Origin: Gigantopelta aegis
Taxonomy: Eukaryota; Mollusca; Gastropoda; Neomphalida; Peltospiridae
Assembly: GCF_016097555.1 (NCBI RefSeq)
Contig: NC_054699.1
Location: 2,958,293 to 3,022,292 of the forward strand
DNA length: 64,000 nucleotides
Direction of reading: 5' to 3'
How positions within the stretch are numbered: the stretch's first letter is position 1; each line of letters starts with the position of its first letter. A program made the translations under genes and the position numbers. The notes under the pieces were generated by a model. It saw nothing but the letters and a program-made list of their open reading frames with translations. It did not search any database and was not told where the DNA came from. Of the stretch, positions 44,247-54,978 are shown one piece after another.

Positions 44247-45512
44247 TTACAGCCCGGAGCCCGAACGTTACCCCGGAGACAAAAACAGTACTCGGTTGCG
44301 AATGCCGAGGTGTACATTGTACATATTTGGCACAAAGATACACCTCAGCATGATGTATTTATATATGTTAAAACAAAAATGTAGAATTTTTTATTTATTT
44401 ATTTTTTTGGAAAAAAAAAGATTTTTCATGTTAGGGCTGTAGGCCTACATAACAAAATCTGTATTCACCGTCCGAAGAAGGAAACGTCAATAAGTAATTA
44501 AATATGGCATATACAAACATGGGATTTGGCATGAGGATACATCTCAGTACGATGTATTTAAATATGTTTTTAAAAAACGTGTAGAAAACAATAATAATTT
44601 TAAATAATGTTTTTAATCTTCGGGCGGAATACGTTACCAAAACCGTTCCTCATCGCCCGAAGCCCCAAAGCAACACGAAGTTCAATACAAAAAACCCCAC
44701 TACTGTCGGTGTCGAAATAACTATTATGTTTCATCCACGGGCTGACTTGAGAATCGGAGTGTTGTTTTAGTTAATTGGTCCTTTCTTTCCGTGGCCTGCA
44801 CATGTGATTCCTGATTGGCAGGTGTATATTGCAGGGTATCGACCAGGTAAGTGATTACCACGGTCTAGACATGCGTACAAAATACGTGCCAGTTTTTTTA
44901 AGATTACAGGGTATTGTGGCGTAACCTGTCGCGACTATAGTACAATGTTAATGGACATTATCAGCCGCCCTACTTCATTACTGTAAATAATGCTGTAAAA
45001 CCCTTGATTAAGTAGACTTTCCATCTAAAATTACAAAACTGACCAATTACGTAGTACCAAAGAAAAGAAAATTATCACTTGGGTATCGTGAGTGGTCGTT
45101 TTTACTCTAACGCACCCTACCAATAGGCCTAATAATATGCTACTTTTTTTTATGAGAGAAAAATACTATAACCCCATTTCGTTCTATTGATGCAAATAGA
45201 AATATTTTAGTTTAAAAGTTGATTATACTCTCAAGTCATTTATGTTGTTTTACAAGCCAGGTTAATGAAAGTGAAGCGCCTTGTCGTAAATTAGAGCGTT
45301 TGTTTACACTGTGCATACAGATTTCATTATGTAGCAGCCCGAACATAAAAAATGCGATATTTTCTAAAAAAAAAAAAAAAAAAAAAAAAAAGTTTGTCCT
45401 ACAGTTATATTTTTTACATATTTAAATACATCATATCGAGGTGTATCTTTATGCTAAATATGAACAGTATACACCTCGGCATTAGCATCCGAGTTTTGGT
45501 TTTGTTTCCGGG

Positions 45513-45695
45513 TTACTTTCGGGCTCCGGGCTGTAAATTGGTCGACCGGTCTGGTCTGGCACCATCAGTTTCTCCACCCTCCGACTCGCTATCCGTTTTT
45601 TCTTCAGTATCACTGTTGTAAGTAAATGTGTGTCTTTCTTCATTTACTAACAGCTCATATTGATACGGCAAAACGTTTTGCGAACGAACACTCAT
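45513..45695 (-). pseudogene. Possible second element protein fragment, minus strand
   Basis: A 60-codon frame reads MSVRSQNVLPYQYELLVNEE followed by an acidic Ser/Glu/Asp stretch (YNSDTEEKTDSESEGGETDG). Start plus VLPYQYE followed by an acidic region recalls the N-termini of THAP- or P2X7-domain proteins carried by some mollusc transposons. That is recall and weak. It shares the inverted repeat inside the Kolobok-like element and is cut off after 60 codons. Confidence 0.35.
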
Positions 45696-46061
45696 TGTTT
45701 TGGTAAGCTGTGCAAGTCTTAGATTCTTTATGAGTGGTACGGACTAATGCTTTTAAGTGTAAGGCTTCAGATCAAGCGACGCGTCTCTGACGTCAGGGAC
45801 CTCGTGATTGCCCTGCTCATTAAAGATCGGCAATTTCCGCTAAGAGCTCGTATCTGGGGTTCTTTTATGGAGATATTTTAAGTAATTAATTTTTTATAAT
45901 TTTTTTTTTTAGGTGATTCAATTTATAATTAATTGTACATGGTTGGTGCCAAATATGGTTTATGTGACATGTTTCCTTTAAGCTCTTTTAAACAACATTA
46001 TATTGTCCTTGCAAGCCTTTTTGCATTACAAAGTTGCAAGATTGAATTGAATTGGGCCCTT

Positions 46062-46288
46062 AGGACCCGTTCCAAGAAACAATCTTTGCACTAGGACTGA
46101 TTAGTGACTGAACATGGCCCCTCGGTTTTTACTTCAAGAGGATTTGGTTGCAGCCACATTGTATAATATATCTTCTGTCTTCAATGCCTGTCTTGTCTGT
46201 CAACATGTAACAAACATAAATCCAAAAGAAGTTCAAGCATGTCTGTTCTGGGCACAAACCAGTTTATATATAATATCTGGATATAATA
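46062..46288. other. Gene-free stretch
   Basis: Nothing recognised; a 60-codon frame here has no domain. Confidence 0.4.
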
Positions 46289-46289
46289 T

Positions 46290-46548
46290 GAACTAACAGC
46301 AGATGCCGATACACCGATACACATTGCTGATACTTGATGTTCTAGGTTGCTTGATACACCGATACATGTTGCCGATACTTGATACACCGATACATGTTGC
46401 CGATACTTGATGTTCTAGGTTGCTTGATACACTAATACACGTTGCCGATACTTGATGCTTTAGGTTACTTGATACACGTTGCCGATAATTGATGTTCTAC
46501 GTTACTTGATACACGTTGCTGATACTTGATGTTTCAGATTCCTGCGTG
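46290..46548. repeat. Minisatellite, GATACACGTTGCCGATACTT unit
   Basis: Six to seven copies of a ~43-bp theme (GATACACGTTGCCGATACTTG, then ATGTTCTAGGTTGCTT), some shortened. Confidence 0.88.
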
Positions 46549-47040
46549 ACACTGTATGGTAAATGTTTTTTTCTTCTCAAGCACTGCTTGATCCCTGGGC
46601 AGGGTTCACGAAATTGTACGAGTATCGGAAGTTGTTAAGACTGTCTGTTAGCGGAATCTGTTAAAATAAACAAAACATATTAACCAACTTTAAAATAAAT
46701 AAAAGTTAATGTTAAAACAGTATTTCTTATTCAGTCATGAATATTTACAAAATACAACTCAAGAGACAGAATCTGTAACAAATAATAATTAATGTAATTA
46801 ATCTGTAACAAATAATAATTAATGTAATTAATTATAATAATAATAATAATTAATTAACACAATCATTGCTTAAAAAAAGTATTGAAGCATAAAGCTTAGG
46901 GGCTGTTCATAATTGTGAAAAAAGTAGATAATTCTGAATGGTACCTTATAGTAATTAACAATGGTGAAGTTTCTTCATGTTCAGTATATTTTTTTATTAA
47001 AACAATTTTTTAATTTTTTTATTTAATTTTTTTTTTTTTT
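46549..47040. other. Gene-free stretch
   Basis: A 27-bp exact duplication (AATCTGTAACAAATAATAAT) at about 46770-46825 and AT-rich runs; nothing else. Confidence 0.5.
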
Positions 47041-47044
47041 AAAT

Positions 47045-47380
47045 CCTCCTTCATAGTGCATTCCTTGAGATGGTGAGGGGGCTTGTATGTCTCAGTGACC
47101 CAGAGAGCTATGCCAGCAGGAGCTTTGGCTTCTGTTAGGGACACCCAAGCTGGACTGGTCAATGGGTGGAGGCTAGACTGATATGGACTAAGGGTGAGGT
47201 AACCCTAACAGAAACCTTGAGTGCTGAAGTCAGAGGTATTGGGTGTGGGAGAGGCGTGCCTGAACCTTGGATAGAGGCACGTTAATAGAGTTTACGATTA
47301 CGGTATTGGGCCGTTCGGCGCACTCTAATAGACCACAATACCATGCATCAACAGCTATTATGACTACATTTAAAAATGTA
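47045..47380. other. GC-richer segment, possible transposon scrap
   Basis: Unlike its surroundings this stretch is balanced in base content (CAGTGACCCAGAGAGCTATG, GTTAGGGACACCCAAGCTGG, GTGGGAGAGGCGTGCCTGAAC). It has no long open frame. The style recalls 5' parts of LINE elements, but I cannot assign it. Confidence 0.3.
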
Positions 47381-48190
47381 GGCTTGAGTGATCACTTCTT
47401 TTTCATTATTGCACATTAAAATAACCTTTACTGATAGTTTGAGGTCTTCATCTGCAAGATAGATTAAAAGTGCAAACCATTACCTCAAATTAATGTTTGT
47501 ATTAGAAGAAATCCTGCTGTTTTATATGTGTCCTAAGGTAGGTCTCCCTGGATTGGTGTCGAGGGCTGGCTATATGCAATCAGTGTCTTTCTATGACATT
47601 AATTGTTCATTCCAAAACTCACATAGATGTTTAATTGCAAAAATTATTGACATTATTAATATTATTATATGATATATATTTTTCACAATCAATATTACGA
47701 AATAGGTTTAAAAAACCACAAGCTCTTTCAATATATAGAAATAGCATAGCTCTGCGGTAATGTCCCCCCCCCCCCCCCACTTTTGTTTCTTTGTTGTTTT
47801 TTTCCTTTTGTTACAAACTAGGTTTCATACTTGTCATGTTTTATGTCAACAATATGCAATGATGAATTCATTGGGGTATTCTAATTCCTGATATTTTCTA
47901 TGCATTATGTTAATGCCACAAAATACATTCCTGTCCTTTATAATCCAACAAACCTGTTGGGAGATTTGTTGTTGTCGCTATCATATAAATCACAGTTTAA
48001 GAATTAAAATCCTAACACTAAGTTTGATCTTTTGTGTTCACAGAGATATAAGGGAAACCAAAAATCACTCCATTCAATCAAACAACAAATATATAATAAC
48101 TCTTTCACTTGTGACAACAGCAGCTAACAAATATGACATGGATATTGATAAGATAGCTACATGTATGCGGCACACATCAGAGGTATAATA
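47381..48190. other. Gene-free stretch
   Basis: A poly-C run at 47766-47779. The 93-codon frame at 47907-48188 has no domain and sits in AT-rich sequence. Confidence 0.4.
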
Positions 48191-48195
48191 TACAG

Positions 48196-48440
48196 TGTTT
48201 CTGCCAGAAAGAAATTTTTGGGTATGGCGCTATGGAATTGAATGCAACCACAGTCAACAGGAAGTAGGGGAAGGGGGCTGCCCCAGAAAGAAAATGTGTT
48301 AAGTTTAGGGTTAGGTTAAGAAAAATCATACAATAATGACAAAGAGTAATTAATTTTGTCAAAAGGTTAACTTAAAACAATAAAATCTGCACAATTTTGT
48401 GGGTTTGGCGCCATACTCATTTTACCCTCTGGCAGAAACC
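48196..48440. mobile_element. MITE with GTTTCTGCCAGA ends
   Basis: Left end GTGTTTCTGCCAGAAAG and right end CTCTGGCAGAAACC are inverted. The body has AATGTGTTAAGTTTAGGGTTA and GTCAAAAGGTTAACTTAAAA. Partial copies lie at 15888-16065 and 22606-22622. Confidence 0.72.
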
Positions 48441-49340
48441 TTGATATATAATACATACATACGTATATAGTAAATATAAGCTAGCACTACAAAATTCCCA
48501 GTTCTGAAAATTTAATACAAGAAAACAAACCCATAACTAAATATATAAGCTACCTTGAATGGCATGCCATACTGTTGATATGTCACAGAGATAGACTGTA
48601 TCGTATGTCACTGTGACATGTCACAGCAATGGCTACAAATACCTGTCACCACAGAAGATGCAACATGCAACAAAGCTACATGCCGAGGTCAAGGTCATAA
48701 TACTAGTTACTGGTATGTGAAACATGATGAAATACCATTATCCAGGACCCAGCTTGTAACCATAAACTTGCCCTTCCATTCTAGATAAGTATGAAGATGA
48801 ATTTTAAATTAGACCTAATCCTTTCAAATATTCACATATTAATTTGCAAGATAATTTTAATTAAATGTTAGAATTAATTTTAATCAAAACTGGAATTTAA
48901 TCTTAACTAAAGACACATATGTGAAAATAAACTTTGAAAATAAACTTTGAATTTAATCACATGTTTAAAGATACATTTACTCACTCGTAAAACTATAAAC
49001 TTCCAACTTTAATCAAACGTTAAGAAATACTGTTATTCACCCATAACCTTTAAACTTGCAATTCTGATCAAATAAATTTATTCACTCATAGAACTTTAGT
49101 CTTACAACTTAATCAAATATTAAAAAATAATTATATTCGCTCATAACCTTTAAACTTCCAACTGTAATAAAATATTCAATGCCAGTCTTATTCACTTGTA
49201 ACTTTTGCCCTTTCAAGTTTAAACTGTCATTACTCATTATCCATCCATTCATTATCCATAATAATCTCATATACAAAAACCAGTAAAGACAATTATACAA
49301 AGAATATACTCAAACATCTATACTTCGTCCTATTATTCTA
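48441..49340. other. Gene-free stretch
   Basis: From about 48780 to 49210 a loose ~75-90 bp theme (ACTCATAACCTTTAAACTTCC, AATCAAATATTAA) recurs five or six times with heavy divergence; otherwise nothing. Confidence 0.45.
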
Positions 49341-49341
49341 T

Positions 49342-49522
49342 AAAAATGTTTTTTTTGGTAAATAATTTTAGGTTGGTTTGACATAAGAAGAAAAGTAAAA
49401 GTGTTTTGGAAATAACAAAAAGTATACTATTTTTATGTGCCTTTTACAAATCATAAATAAATAACTTGAAGTAAAAAAAAAAAAGTATGAAAAAAGGCGT
49501 TCCCTGTGGTACGGACTATCAT
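49342..49522. mobile_element. Copy of the CTATAGTCCGTCCCA MITE
   Basis: Shares GGTTGGTTTGACATAAGAAG, GTGTTTTGGAAATAACA and TATGAAAAAAGGCGTTCCCTG with the copy at 10066-10279; the left end is degraded. Confidence 0.68.
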
Positions 49523-49529
49523 CTAATGT

Positions 49530-49830
49530 CCATGGGCGTGTTTTACGAAGTTACCTTTGTGCTACAATCACCTTAAGGTAATGACAAACGACTAGCTTTG
49601 GGAAAGCCGAAAATTTGACCAAATCATCTATTCAAACTTCAAAAATTATTTTCTAATAAAATAACAATTATTACATGAAATTTATTCACCAAATAAAAAT
49701 AAAATTTGCTAATTGTTTTTAAAACTCGCAATTGGCGAAGTTGACAAGTGCCAGAGCTAGTCCTGCGACCATATAATTTTTCTACGATCAACAGAACTTC
49801 TCTTACAGTCGCCTTAAGTTACAATCAATA
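49530..49830. mobile_element. Nested MITE remnants
   Basis: The outer words GTTTTACGAAGTTACCTTTG and CTTACAGTCGCCTTAAGTTAC look like one foldback MITE. It is split by a copy of the small AGGGCTAGCT MITE (about 49575-49765, ending CCAGAGCTAGTCCTG). Confidence 0.5.
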
Positions 49831-49847
49831 AAGAATACCTAGTTAAT

Positions 49848-50130
49848 GACGTCAGATATCTGCTTTATCCTGTGAAGGTAACAATAGGAAATTCTGCGTG
49901 GCTCTGCTGTGCAGAATTTCTTATTCGGCCTGAACAGGATAAAGCAGATATCCGACGTCATTATCTAGTTATTATCTTTAAAAGCTATCAGTTCTGTTAT
50001 TTCAGCCACATTGTACAATTGTCTAGACGTCAAATGAGTAATTTTGGAATGTAGGCTATGCGTGTGACGTCGCATGAGTGACGTCAAAAGTCATATCTTG
50101 CTAGTAGCAGGATATGACTTTGCTTTATCC
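49848..50130. repeat. Foldback repeat with GACGTCAGATATCTGC arms
   Basis: TGACGTCAGATATCTGCTTT with ATCCTG is matched at 49935-49962 by CAGGATAAAGCAGATATCCG-ACGTC. A second small inverted pair (AAAGTCATATC...GATATGACTTT) follows at 50087-50120. Confidence 0.8.
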
Positions 50131-50163
50131 GTCATCTTATTCTGACAATAGAAACGGTGGTTG

Positions 50164-50278
50164 CAGGATAACTATTAAATAATGTTTTTATCTACTGTAA
50201 GTTCTAATACTTTAATCACAAATTAATGTTTTTATCTACTGTAAGTTCTAATACTTTAATCACAAATTAATTGTAAAG
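50164..50278. repeat. Exact ~46-bp duplication and poly-C run
   Basis: AATGTTTTTATCTACTGTAA with GTTCTAATACTTTAATCACA occurs twice in tandem; a C run follows at 50299-50316. Confidence 0.88.
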
Positions 50279-50589
50279 AATTAAAACCTCCTGCAACACC
50301 CCCCCCCCCCCCCCCAATTTGTGTTAAAATTATTTTTTAGATCAAACCCAACAAAAGCATTTGTACACCTTGTACCATGTATGTATGATGCATGCATCCA
50401 TGAACAACTATTAGCTATAATTAAATGATTTAATGCACAATCATCCCATGCAATCCCACACCATCTGCAAATGTTATTTTCTGTAACTAATTTTTAAAAA
50501 AGTATTTTAAAACTGTTGATTTAAAAAACAAAAACAAAAAACAACCCTGTTTCAAATAAGTAGCAAAGATAGACAGAAATTAGCATGAC

Positions 50590-50872
50590 ACTATGATTTC
50601 TATTACAAAGAGACACCCCCACACCCCATGCCCCAGTCAAAACTACACGTTGTTTCCATTACAAAGAGACCCCCCCCCACCCCACCCCACCCACCCATGC
50701 GCCAGTCAAAACTACACATTATTTCTATTACAAAGAGACACCCCACCCCCCATACCCCAGTCAAAACTACACATTATTTCTATTACAAAGAGACACCCCC
50801 ACACCCCATGCCCCGGTCAAAACTACACATTATTTCTATTACAAAGAGACCCCCTCCCACCCCCCCATTCCA
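50590..50872. repeat. Minisatellite, ~58-60 bp unit, five copies
   Basis: The unit AGTCAAAACTACACATTATT, TCTATTACAAAGAGACACCC and a C-rich run is repeated five times. The 152- and 90-codon frames over it reflect repetition. Confidence 0.92.
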
Positions 50873-50892
50873 TATGCAATGCTACCAACCAT

Positions 50893-51010
50893 GGGCCTAA
50901 TTCACTAAACTATCACAACTTTGCGATCTCACAGTGCAATGCTAAAAGACTTGCAAAGAGGATGCTTTGTTGTCTAGCAGATCCTGAGAGACCTTTGTCA
51001 ATTAGGCCCC
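50893..51010. mobile_element. MITE with CCTAATTCACTAAACT ends, complete
   Basis: Left GGGCCTAATTCACTAAACT and right TTTGTCAATTAGGCCCC are inverted; the centre GACTTGCAAAGAGGATGCTT and TGTTGTCTAGCAGATCC matches 20709-20818. Confidence 0.78.
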
Positions 51011-51257
51011 ATGTTATTAAAATTGATGATCATAAGAAGCCTACAAGCTGATACTAATTTTGACAGCCATACAGTATATTTCTTTTGTTTAAGGACAGTT
51101 AATTATTTAATGCACTATTTTTTTAAGGCAGTTAAAGTGACTGTCCTGAGTTTGCAGCCATTGCAAGATGTTTCTGACTAATAGAGCCTTTTTAATAAAT
51201 AAAATTACATATTAAATATTTTAAGTTGAATTAGAATATAATTGTATGTATATGTGC

Positions 51258-51665
51258 ATATATAGAGATTATTATACTAGCTTGTGTGTCGTACTGATTT
51301 TACGAAACGAGTGACAGGATTTTTGTATTGCCCGAGCAACAGCGAGGGTAATACATGAATCCTGACATGAGTTTTATAAAATCAGTACGACTCACACACA
51401 AGTGTAATAATTTCTTTATTATCCATGTTATTATTGTTGTTATCTTTATGAATAACATGACCCAATTCAAAATGTTTCAGCCACAGCTAGAAGGAGACGA
51501 CGAAATGACGTCATATTTCAATTGCACAGTCTGAGCAAGGACTGGAGAAGCAACGTCATGTTATGACGTTGCTTCCCCAAATTACATCATTACACTTGTT
51601 ATTACATGTGTGCTTCATATGATTATTATTAACTCAGTTATGTTGAATCATGTGGATAATAAAAT
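51258..51665. mobile_element. Foldback-type repeat, copy 2
   Basis: Same order as 38432-38820, with a fuller internal palindrome: CTTGTGTGTCGTACTGATTT and AAATCAGTACGACTCACACA. A second hairpin CAACGTCATGTTATGACGTTG and the end CATGTGGATAATAAAATG follow. Confidence 0.78.
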
Positions 51666-52010
51666 GTCTTTCTTGCTTCCCAAATGTCTGTAGTAGCCCA
51701 AACTGGATTTTACACCTTTGTACATATGAATTTTTTTATTATTTTAATATTTTTTTTATTATAATTTTAAAAACATTTTTATTTACAAATCCTGTTTACA
51801 GATATATTTTAAAAAACACTGCCAGAGTGGCAAAGATTATGAAGATTAAAAAGAAAATCAAGACAAAGAACAGTTACAAAGTTATCACACTACATAAACT
51901 ATAATAATATTAGTCTGTGCTACTACAAACAATAGGTCAAACATAAACACACTGGATAAATACATTAGTATTCTAAACAAAGAAATGTATTTAATATGTA
52001 AGTCAAGTCA
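51666..52010. other. Gene-free stretch
   Basis: Very AT-rich; nothing recognised. Confidence 0.4.
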
Positions 52011-52241
52011 TTAAAAAGGCTTCGCTGGTGGAAAAGATCTTGCAATGCCAAGAGACTGAGGAGTCTGTTTAAGGCAGGTTTCTAATTTAATGGGCAAGGC
52101 AACCTCTCTGTTTCTTGACAAGAACATCCAGGCCAAATGCATGAATGAAGTGTAGCAGACATTTTGAAACTCACCTTTTCCCACAAAGTCAAAGATTTCC
52201 TGTTGGAGATAACAATTAACAGAGATAAACTTGCCATGCAC
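52011..52241 (-). other. Unassigned 76-codon open frame
   Basis: The frame reads ...QQEIFDFVGKGEFQNVCYTS and FMHLAWMFLSRNREVALPIK then LETCLKQTPQSLGIARSFPP. Amino-acid use is balanced and the local base content is higher in GC than the flanks, so it looks more protein-like than other short frames here. It has no partner exon that I could find and no motif I know. It may be a decayed gene or transposon piece. Confidence 0.25.
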
Positions 52242-52808
52242 TCTGTTGAAGTGCCAACTTCAGAGATGACATCTGATTTTTGTCTTTTTCTCCTGTCTCT
52301 AGATTATAATTACTTAAATGTACTCTCTTTTGATCAATAAATAAATATAAATTTAAGTGTCTTAATCCACAATCACTATATTGTGTGGCACTTCAGATAG
52401 CTTCCCACTTTGTATGCATATGGAATTGCTGAATACAAAGACTAGGATAAGAAGGGTTAATGATGTTAGTAAACTTAATTAAAGAAAAACTTTTAATTCA
52501 ACAAAAAACTAAGCTTGGTAATTGAAAAACTGTCAAATGTGAATCAAATCAAGTCCAATAAATATTATATATACTACCGTGTATTAAAGTAGCAAAACAT
52601 GATGATCAACTTAGAACGAGAGAAAAACAAAAGGAATTCCATGGAATTATGTGGCTTGCCTACCATAACCTGTTGTGGTGCACTAGCTGTGATGAACACC
52701 CATAGGTGCGACTATCAACTACGTTTCACTGACCTAGAGTCCGAACCCAAATTGTTAACAACTACAATAAATTACTCTACTACCTTTAATTACTGTTAAA
52801 TTTGTACT
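52242..52808. other. Gene-free stretch
   Basis: Nothing recognised. Confidence 0.4.
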
Positions 52809-53272
52809 CCACTTTTTGTCCAAACATAAATTGTGAAAAACCCATTACCATTGACATGGATTCCACATATTAGACTGAAACCATATCACCTATATCGACT
52901 TTGTTAACATCTCCTTGGACAAAACACATGCAATTTTTCACCGTTTGCCATTTTGCTTTTTTGTGGAATAATCTTAAAGAGGGGTGGAAGCCTCCTATCC
53001 TAAGTATGTGACGTAATTAATCTGACGTCGTGATGAGTGTGTTATACCTTAGCGCATGTCATGACATTGTTAGATCATACCGATCCACCCCTCTTGAAGA
53101 GTATTCCATAAACAAGTAAAATGACAGACGGAAGAAAACTGTATGTATTTTGCCGTATGCAATCTCAGCAAGTTGATATTGGTGACATCGTTACAGTCTT
53201 GTATGTGGAATCTGTGTCATTGTAATTGGGTTTTTTTCTCACAATTTGTGTCTGGACAAAAGTTTTGGGAAA
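52809..53272. mobile_element. Foldback element with ~190-bp arms
   Basis: The left arm (TTTTTGTCCAAACATAAATT, ATGGATTCCACATATTAGAC, TTAAAGAGGGGTGGA) is mirrored by a right arm (TCCACCCCTCTTGAAGA, AGTCTTGTATGTGGAATC, CAATTTGTGTCTGGACAAAA). About 80-90 bp lie between the arms, including TCTGACGTCGTGATG. Nearly the whole length can form one hairpin. No coding capacity. Confidence 0.85.
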
Positions 53273-53540
53273 TCCACCGGTAGAAGATTCATTGATCGTA
53301 ATTGTTAACAATGTGGTTCAGACTTTAGGACTTACAGTTTGTAAGAAAATGATCTGATGCTAAAGTTTTAAAGATAAATTTTAATTTTAAGTTGATGCCA
53401 TTGCCGCCGGAAAAGTAAAACCGACATCTCATCTTTTTACTTTGTAAAGGTGAGACAGGCATTACTTTAAGGTCAGCTATATCAATAATTCATAACACAC
53501 TTTATGCAATACTTGATATACAATAGTTCCTTTTTTAAGA
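53273..53540. other. Non-coding stretch
   Basis: Nothing recognised. Confidence 0.4.
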
Positions 53541-53544
53541 AAGA

Positions 53545-53868
53545 AGGAAATGGGTTTTTTTAACACTGCACTCAACACATTTTATTTACGGTTATATGGC
53601 GTCAGACATATGGTTAAGGACCACACAGATATTGAGGGAGGAAACCCGATGTCGCCACTTCATGGGCTACTCTTTTCGATTAGCAGCAAGGGATCTTTTA
53701 TATGCACCATCCCATAGACAGGATAGCACATACCATGGCCTTTGATGTACCAATCGTGGTGCCCTGGCTAGAGCGAAAAATATCCCAATGGGCCCACTGA
53801 TGGGGGATCGATCCCAAACCGACCGCGCATTAAGTGGGCGCTTTACCACTGGGCTGCGTCCCTGCCGT
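53545..53868 (-). mobile_element. SINE, tail type A, full length
   Basis: Reverse copy from GGAAATGGGTTTTTTTAACAC through TATATGGCGTCAGACATATGG, CTCTTTTCGATTAGCAGCAAG and GTACCAATCGTGGTGCC to GGGCGCTTTACCACTGGGCTG. This is one of the best-kept copies. Confidence 0.93.
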
Positions 53869-54250
53869 CCCTTTGATAAGAAGTAACACACCCTTTTTCC
53901 CAGGATGGTATTTAAAGATTTCAAAAGTCAGCTCATACACTACAGTATTCAAATTAAAATTTAGCGGAATCTAAATAAGTGAAATATTAGCGACATACAA
54001 CTTTAGCAAGGTCATCATATCACAAGGCTCGTCGTTGAGATAGAAATTGCCATAGGCCGGGAGCATCACCGATGGCACAAAAGTGCCGTTGATAAAGCTC
54101 CCCAATAGTGGCAATTTTTTTTTTATCTGATATACATTTGTTGACAGTATATATACATTGGTGCATTTAAAGTATGTCTACATACAGCAAAATAACCTTT
54201 CCATATTATTGTTTTGCTGCAAAAGTCTTCTCTTTTTTCAATTGCCATGG
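53869..54250. other. Non-coding stretch
   Basis: Nothing recognised. Confidence 0.4.
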
Positions 54251-54257
54251 ACAGGCT

Positions 54258-54495
54258 TTAAATTGCCGTCAGTGGTCCATTTCACTAACTGCAATTTTGT
54301 TTTTAAATTGCCGTCGGTGGTCCATTTCACTAACTGCAATTTTGTTTTTAAATTGCCGTCGGTGGTCCATTTCACTAACTGCAATTTTGTTTTTAAATTG
54401 CCGTCGGTGGTCCATTTCACTAACTGCAATTTTGTTTTTAAATTGCCGTCGGTGGTCCATTTCACTAACTGCAATTTTGTTTTTAAATTGCCGTG
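54258..54495. repeat. 45-bp minisatellite, five near-identical copies
   Basis: The unit AATTGCCGTCGGTGGTCCAT, TTCACTAACTGC and AATTTTGTTTTTA is repeated five times; all but the first and last are identical. Because 45 is a multiple of three, several frames stay open on both strands and look like repeat proteins. No codon bias, splice site or start context supports coding. Confidence 0.95.
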
Positions 54496-54978
54496 GGAGA
54501 CAAATTCTTAAGTTCGAGCCCTTTATCAGAAACTAAAAAACTAATAAGCTTAAGTTGTAGGATCAGCTGAAATAATGTCCTTCATGAATCCTGACGTTAT
54601 ACAGCTTACATACATTTTGAATTTAGTCGAAAATTACAGCAATGTGCATGCTAACTAACTACTGTTGATTGCTATCCTTTTGGTTAATTCATTAGCATGT
54701 GTGTTCAGTTAATCACATACAAAACGATCACACAAACGTTTTTTGAAACAGTCTGCTGTATGTCTCTTTAAATTTAACATCATGAAATATTAGCGTCTTG
54801 TATGACCTTGATAAATTCATTAAACTTTTCCTGATTTACACTATACTGACACTGATTTCTAAACAAGAAAATGAACAGTGAACTGCAGCAAAACTGGATT
54901 TAAAGGGTACTAATGAAATGCACTGGTTTACACAGTTCTAGATTAGACAGATTTTCCACAAGCTGTTGTCACTGTACA
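54496..54978. other. Non-coding stretch
   Basis: Nothing recognised. Confidence 0.4.

Larger units (their letters stand above)
43815..45977. mobile_element. Kolobok-like TTAA element, defective
   Basis: Inverted ends AGGAAACATGACACGAGACC and, read inward from the right, AGGAAACATGTCACATAAACC are bordered by TTAA at 43811-43814 and 45978-45981. The 2.16-kb element contains a THAP-finger remnant (44082-44246). It also has an internal inverted repeat: 44245-44380 (CAGCCCGGAGCCCGAACGTTA, ATGCCGAGGTGT, AAGATACACCTC) reappears reverse-complemented at 45400-45545. A TTAA target plus a THAP domain is the combination known from Kolobok transposons. The transposase core is missing. Confidence 0.8.
43789..46061. 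mobile_element. MITE interrupted by Kolobok-like element
   Basis: The two outer pieces, 43789-43814 (GGGGCATAATTCTCAAAGCTCGCTTAA without its last seven bases repeated) and 45978-46061 (TTAAGCTCTTTTAAACAAC, ATTGTCCTTGC, ATTACAAAGTTGCAAG, ending GAATTGGGCCC), line up end to end with the uninterrupted MITE at 40402-40507. The shared junction is the duplicated TTAA. Confidence 0.82.

Noticed and set aside
50593-51051. 152-codon proline-rich frame
   Set aside because: It translates a ~60-bp minisatellite and runs on into a MITE.
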